From assembly GCF_900169715.1 (NCBI RefSeq), contig NZ_LT835161.1, positions 1,169,590 to 1,233,589 on the forward strand: a stretch of 64,000 nt of DNA, in the 5' to 3' direction. This document shows positions 60,951 through 64,000 of the stretch, in pieces. Numbering within the stretch: position 1 is the first letter of the stretch; every line of letters begins with the position of its first letter. The notes beneath the pieces were generated by a model. It ran no database searches. It had not been told where the DNA came from and saw nothing but the letters and a program-made list of their open reading frames with translations. The translations under genes were made by a program, and so were the position numbers. Source of the stretch: Kocuria massiliensis (GTDB taxonomy: Bacteria > Actinomycetota > Actinomycetes > Actinomycetales > Micrococcaceae).

Positions 60951-63291
60951 TCCGGTAGACGTCGTAGACGCCGTCGATTCCCCGGACTGTATTGAGCACG
61001 TGGTCCAGATACCGGGGGTCACCCATTTCGAAGGAGAACCGCGATATCGCCAGGCGGGACACATTGGTGTGCACGTTGGCCGACAGAATATTGACGTGAC
61101 TTTCCGACAAGACCCGAGTGACATCCGACAGCAATGATTTGCGGTCCAAGGCCTCGATCTGAATCTCGACGAGAAATACCGATGATTTCGTGGGGGCCCA
61201 CCGGACCTGAATACGGCGAGGGTCATCCTGAGCGTGCCGCATGTTCGGGCAATCCGAACGGTGCACGGAGATCCCATGGCCGCGGGTGACGATTCCGATG
61301 ATGTCGTCGGGCGGCACAGGCGTACAGCATCGTGCCAGTTTCGTGTAGACGCCATCGGCGCCCTCAACAATCACACCGGAATCGGCGAATTTGGGGCGCG
61401 CATGGGTCGTGATCGGGGCTTCTTCTTCGAGGTCTTCCTCGGTGCCAATCTGGCCGCCCAAAAGGTCAACGAGACGGTCGATGACATCTTGCGCCTTGAT
61501 CTGTCCCTCGCCCACCGCTTCATACAGGGCTGCGACGTCGTCCTTGTGGTGTTCCTCGGCCACGGAGAGCAGCAGCTTGCTCGTGAGCAACTTCTGCAAC
61601 GGGAGGCTGTGCCGGCGCATCGAGCGGGTCAAGTTGTCCTTGCCCTTTTCGATGGCCTCTTCGCGCCGCTCCTTGGTCAGGAAGTGCCGGATCTTCGTCC
61701 TCGCCCGGGGGCTGGCCACGAATTTGAGCCAGTCTTCACTTGGACCGGCATCTTCGGCTCTCGTCGTCAGGATCTCTACCCTGTCGCCATGGTTGAGTTT
61801 CGACGACAACGGCACCAGTTTGCCGTTAACCCGGGCACCGATCGTGTGCTCGCCAACCTGTGTGTGAATGGCGTAGGCAAAATCCACCGGGGTTGATCCG
61901 CTGGGCAGAGACAGGACATCTCCGGCCGGTGTAAAGACAAAAACTTCCTGAGCATTGACCTCGTACCGAAGGGAATCCAGAAATTCCGAGGAATCCTTCG
62001 TTTCGGACTGCCACGACATCAAGGACTGAAGCCATTTCAGGGTGTCCGCGGAGTCTTCCGTCCGTAATTCGCCGGATTGGGATTCTCCCCGCGCGGCGGC
62101 CTTGTACTTCCAATGCGCCGCAATGCCGTACTCGGCCTTCTGGTGCATTTCGTGCGTACGTATTTGGACCTCGACCGGTCGGCCCGACGGACCGATCACC
62201 GCCGTATGCAGGGATTGATACGTGTTGAATTTCGGAACGGCGATGTAGTCCTTAAACCTACCCGGCAACGGCTTCCACACTTCGTGGATCGCACCCAACG
62301 CGGCGTAGCAGTCACGAACCGAGTCGACCAGCACGCGAATCGCCAAAAGGTCATAGATCTCGTCGAACTCTTTGTCCCGAAGAATCATCTTTTGATAAAT
62401 CGAGTAATAGTGCTTCGGCCGCCCCGTCACGTCACACGAGATATTCGAGGAGGACAGCTCTTCCATGACGCCCGTGCGGATCTCTTGGAGCTGCCGTTCA
62501 CGTTCCGGCGTTCGATCGCCGACCATTCGCACGATTTCGTCGTAAATGCGGGGTTCAAGCGCCGCGAAGGAGAGGTCTTCCAGCTCCCATTTGATCGTAT
62601 TGATGCCAAGTCGGTGCGCCAGAGGCGCGAAAATTTCGAGGGTTTCTTTGGCTTTTCGCGCACTCGATTCGGGTGAAACAAACCGCCAGGTTCGAGCGTT
62701 GTGCAATCGGTCGGCAAGCTTGATGACCAAGACTCTGATGTCCTTGGCCATGGCGATGACCATCTTTCGCACCGTTTCGGCTTGGGCCTGCTCGCCATAC
62801 GTCACCTTGTCCAATTTGGTGACGCCATCGACGAGGTCCGCGACTTCCTGGCCGAAGTCCTCAGTGAGTTCGGCGAGGCTATAGTCGGTGTCTTCCACAG
62901 TGTCATGAAGCAGGCCGGCAATCAGCGTCGCTCCGGAAGCGCCGAGTTCCGCCAAAATGGTGGTAACCGCGACCGGATGCGTGATGTATGGGTCCCCGCT
63001 CTTACGTTTTTGACCCGTGTGATATTTATCTGCGACGGCAAAAGCACGCTCGATGACGGAGAAATCTTCTTGCGGATTACTGGCTTTGACCGTGCGGAGC
63101 AAGGGCATCAAGACTGGGGAAACCGGCTTGGTGCGATTGACTGCCGCTTCAGGATTATTTCCCACGGAGTTTCCTGCCTGGGCGCGGTCGGCGCTGGTGG
63201 CACGTGGAAAAGCTCGCCGTTCCGGGGTCCGCGTGGACGCTGAAATGACTCGGTGAGTTCCGTACCCGTCGTGTTGATCAGATCCTGCCAA
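60916..63291 (-). CDS. relA: Bifunctional (p)ppGpp synthetase / hydrolase (Rel/RSH)
   Basis: Stringent-response enzyme. N-terminal HD hydrolase (YITHPVAVTTILAELG and HDTVEDTDYSL) with metal residues kept; synthetase domain (LPGRFKDYIAVPKFNTYQS, EVQIRTHEMHQKAEYG); TGS (VFVFTPAGDVLSLP); and C-terminal ACT domain. 791 residues. The frame begins at ATG 63291, but a later start among Arg-rich codons cannot be ruled out. Two-function type because hydrolase residues are intact. It converges on the AbiEi-like gene with a 35-base overlap. Confidence 0.95.
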   Translation of the reverse strand: MAGSDQHDGYGTHRVISASTRTPERRAFPRATSADRAQAGNSVGNNPEAAVNRTKPVSPVLMPLLRTVKASNPQEDFSVIERAFAVADKYHTGQKRKSGDPYITHPVAVTTILAELGASGATLIAGLLHDTVEDTDYSLAELTEDFGQEVADLVDGVTKLDKVTYGEQAQAETVRKMVIAMAKDIRVLVIKLADRLHNARTWRFVSPESSARKAKETLEIFAPLAHRLGINTIKWELEDLSFAALEPRIYDEIVRMVGDRTPERERQLQEIRTGVMEELSSSNISCDVTGRPKHYYSIYQKMILRDKEFDEIYDLLAIRVLVDSVRDCYAALGAIHEVWKPLPGRFKDYIAVPKFNTYQSLHTAVIGPSGRPVEVQIRTHEMHQKAEYGIAAHWKYKAAARGESQSGELRTEDSADTLKWLQSLMSWQSETKDSSEFLDSLRYEVNAQEVFVFTPAGDVLSLPSGSTPVDFAYAIHTQVGEHTIGARVNGKLVPLSSKLNHGDRVEILTTRAEDAGPSEDWLKFVASPRARTKIRHFLTKERREEAIEKGKDNLTRSMRRHSLPLQKLLTSKLLLSVAEEHHKDDVAALYEAVGEGQIKAQDVIDRLVDLLGGQIGTEEDLEEEAPITTHARPKFADSGVIVEGADGVYTKLARCCTPVPPDDIIGIVTRGHGISVHRSDCPNMRHAQDDPRRIQVRWAPTKSSVFLVEIQIEALDRKSLLSDVTRVLSESHVNILSANVHTNVSRLAISRFSFEMGDPRYLDHVLNTVRGIDGVYDVYRITGSRPTPKTT

Positions 63292-63364
63292 AGTAAACTC
63301 CTACCCCCTGTGATGCACCTAGTGTAGTCCCAGCGGACCGTTGTCCTGCGCACAGCCACTACGG

Positions 63365-63400
63365 ACGACGCCGACGCACCCGTAGGTTCGCCGGCGTCGT
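63365..63400 (-). terminator. Hairpin after secF
   Basis: ACGACGCCG (63400-63392) pairs with CGGCGTCGT (63373-63365), 9 bp, loop of about 18 bases with further partial pairing. It is 33 bases past the secF stop, and no U-tract follows. It may end the secDF transcript before relA. Confidence 0.45.
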
Positions 63401-63433
63401 GAGTTTCAATGGCAAACTCGAGCCCATTTGCGG

Positions 63434-64000
63434 TTACACCACCGCACCGTTGTCGGGGCCCTCGCCTCCCTTGGGGTCGAGCCGCGGTACGGGACTGGTG
63501 TCTGTGGCAACGTAACCGCGGTTCGCGTTTCCTCGGGTGTCGCCACCGCGTCGGACCGAGTGGCCGGACCCAGCATCCGTGGTGGAAGTTTCGGACGGCT
63601 CTTCTTCGTCATCCGTCACGGCTTCGTCCTCCCCATGGGGTTCGCCGGTTTCGCCACGTGCGATCCTGCGGGCCTGCTCCTTGATGGGTTTTGAGCCCTG
63701 TCGCAGTGCTGCGTACAACGGTGCCGAGACGAACAAGGTGCCGAGCGTGCCCATGATGATGCCGATAAAGAGCGCTAGGGAAAGGTCCTGAAGCGTTCCG
63801 GCGCCCAGCATGAATGCCCCGATGAAAAGGATCGAGCCCACTGGAAGGATTCCCACCACAGAGGTGTTAATCGAACGAACCAGGGTCTGGTTGGTCGCGA
63901 GGTTTACCTCGTCGGCGAAGGTTCTGCGTGTATTGCTCTGATATCCCTTGGTGTTTTCTCGAATCTTGTCGAAAACCACGACCGAGTCGTACAGCGAGTA
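63434..64000 (-). CDS. secF: Protein translocase subunit SecF, C-terminal part (runs off the window)
   Basis: Membrane protein driving protein export with SecD, powered by the proton gradient. Present are the last residues of the membrane domain: YSLYDSVVVFDKIREN (family motif in TM4) and INTSVVGILPVGSILFIGAFMLGAGTLQ (split here: NTSVVGILPVGSILFIGAF), then a disordered acidic Gly/Asp/Glu-rich tail of about 75 residues, typical of actinobacteria. The 5' end lies beyond the window. secF-relA neighbours are conserved. Confidence 0.93.
   Translation of the reverse strand, partial: YSLYDSVVVFDKIRENTKGYQSNTRRTFADEVNLATNQTLVRSINTSVVGILPVGSILFIGAFMLGAGTLQDLSLALFIGIIMGTLGTLFVSAPLYAALRQGSKPIKEQARRIARGETGEPHGEDEAVTDDEEEPSETSTTDAGSGHSVRRGGDTRGNANRGYVATDTSPVPRLDPKGGEGPDNGAVV

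Overview
The window looks like an unbroken stretch of core chromosome from a Gram-positive actinobacterium of the order Micrococcales, most likely family Micrococcaceae (Arthrobacter, Rothia or Kocuria relatives). The evidence is gene content and order: a leuA / LCP / era / corC-like / ybeY / phoH / rsmE / dnaJ / hrcA block, hemW-lepA, holA-comEC-comEA, an actinobacterial integration host factor (mihF), a primosomal PriA without ATPase motifs, an actinobacterial DUF3097 protein, many GTG starts, moderately high GC and many short stop-start overlaps. The genus cannot be fixed from the sequence alone.

Layout. 1-10.5 kb: 5' part of leuA behind a leader with a run of leucine codons, then a cell-wall LCP ligase, era, a CBS-domain membrane protein, ybeY, phoH, a GerMN-type lipoprotein (frameshifted), rsmE, dnaJ and hrcA with a degenerate CIRCE-like operator. 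10.6-16.3 kb: DUF3097, a small membrane protein, hemW-lepA, a PemK/MazF-like protein and rpsT. 16.3-25.7 kb: holA, comEC, comEA, a DegV protein, leuS, then an alpha/beta hydrolase coupled to a glycosyltransferase.

25.7-47.4 kb is one long, nearly continuous minus-strand block. In order of transcription it reads mltG-aroE, aroC-aroK-aroB, efp-nusB, the pyrimidine operon pyrR-pyrB-pyrC-(PH-like membrane protein)-carA-carB-pyrF, then mihF-gmk-rpoZ-coaBC-metK-priA. It joins aromatic amino acid, pyrimidine, coenzyme A and S-adenosylmethionine synthesis to basic transcription and translation functions. A PyrR-type RNA motif covers the pyrR ribosome binding site. 47.4-64 kb: ruvX, alaS, two membrane-anchored accessory proteins, rpsD, an unrecognised Tat-exported protein, rarA, dtd, aspS, hisS, a DUF349 protein, an AbiEi-like protein, the bifunctional (p)ppGpp enzyme and the 3' part of secF.

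No insertion sequence, prophage, integrase, CRISPR array, tRNA or rRNA gene was seen. Two genes (the GerMN lipoprotein and mltG) are each broken by a single-base change in a G/C homopolymer. Correcting one base restores a full-length frame in both cases, so either sequencing error or real loss is possible. I found no clear new multi-gene system. The most interesting leads are the leuA leader, a possible Toprim-like core in DUF3097, the solitary PemK-like and AbiEi-like proteins, a start-codon hairpin at coaBC, and the orphan Tat-exported protein.
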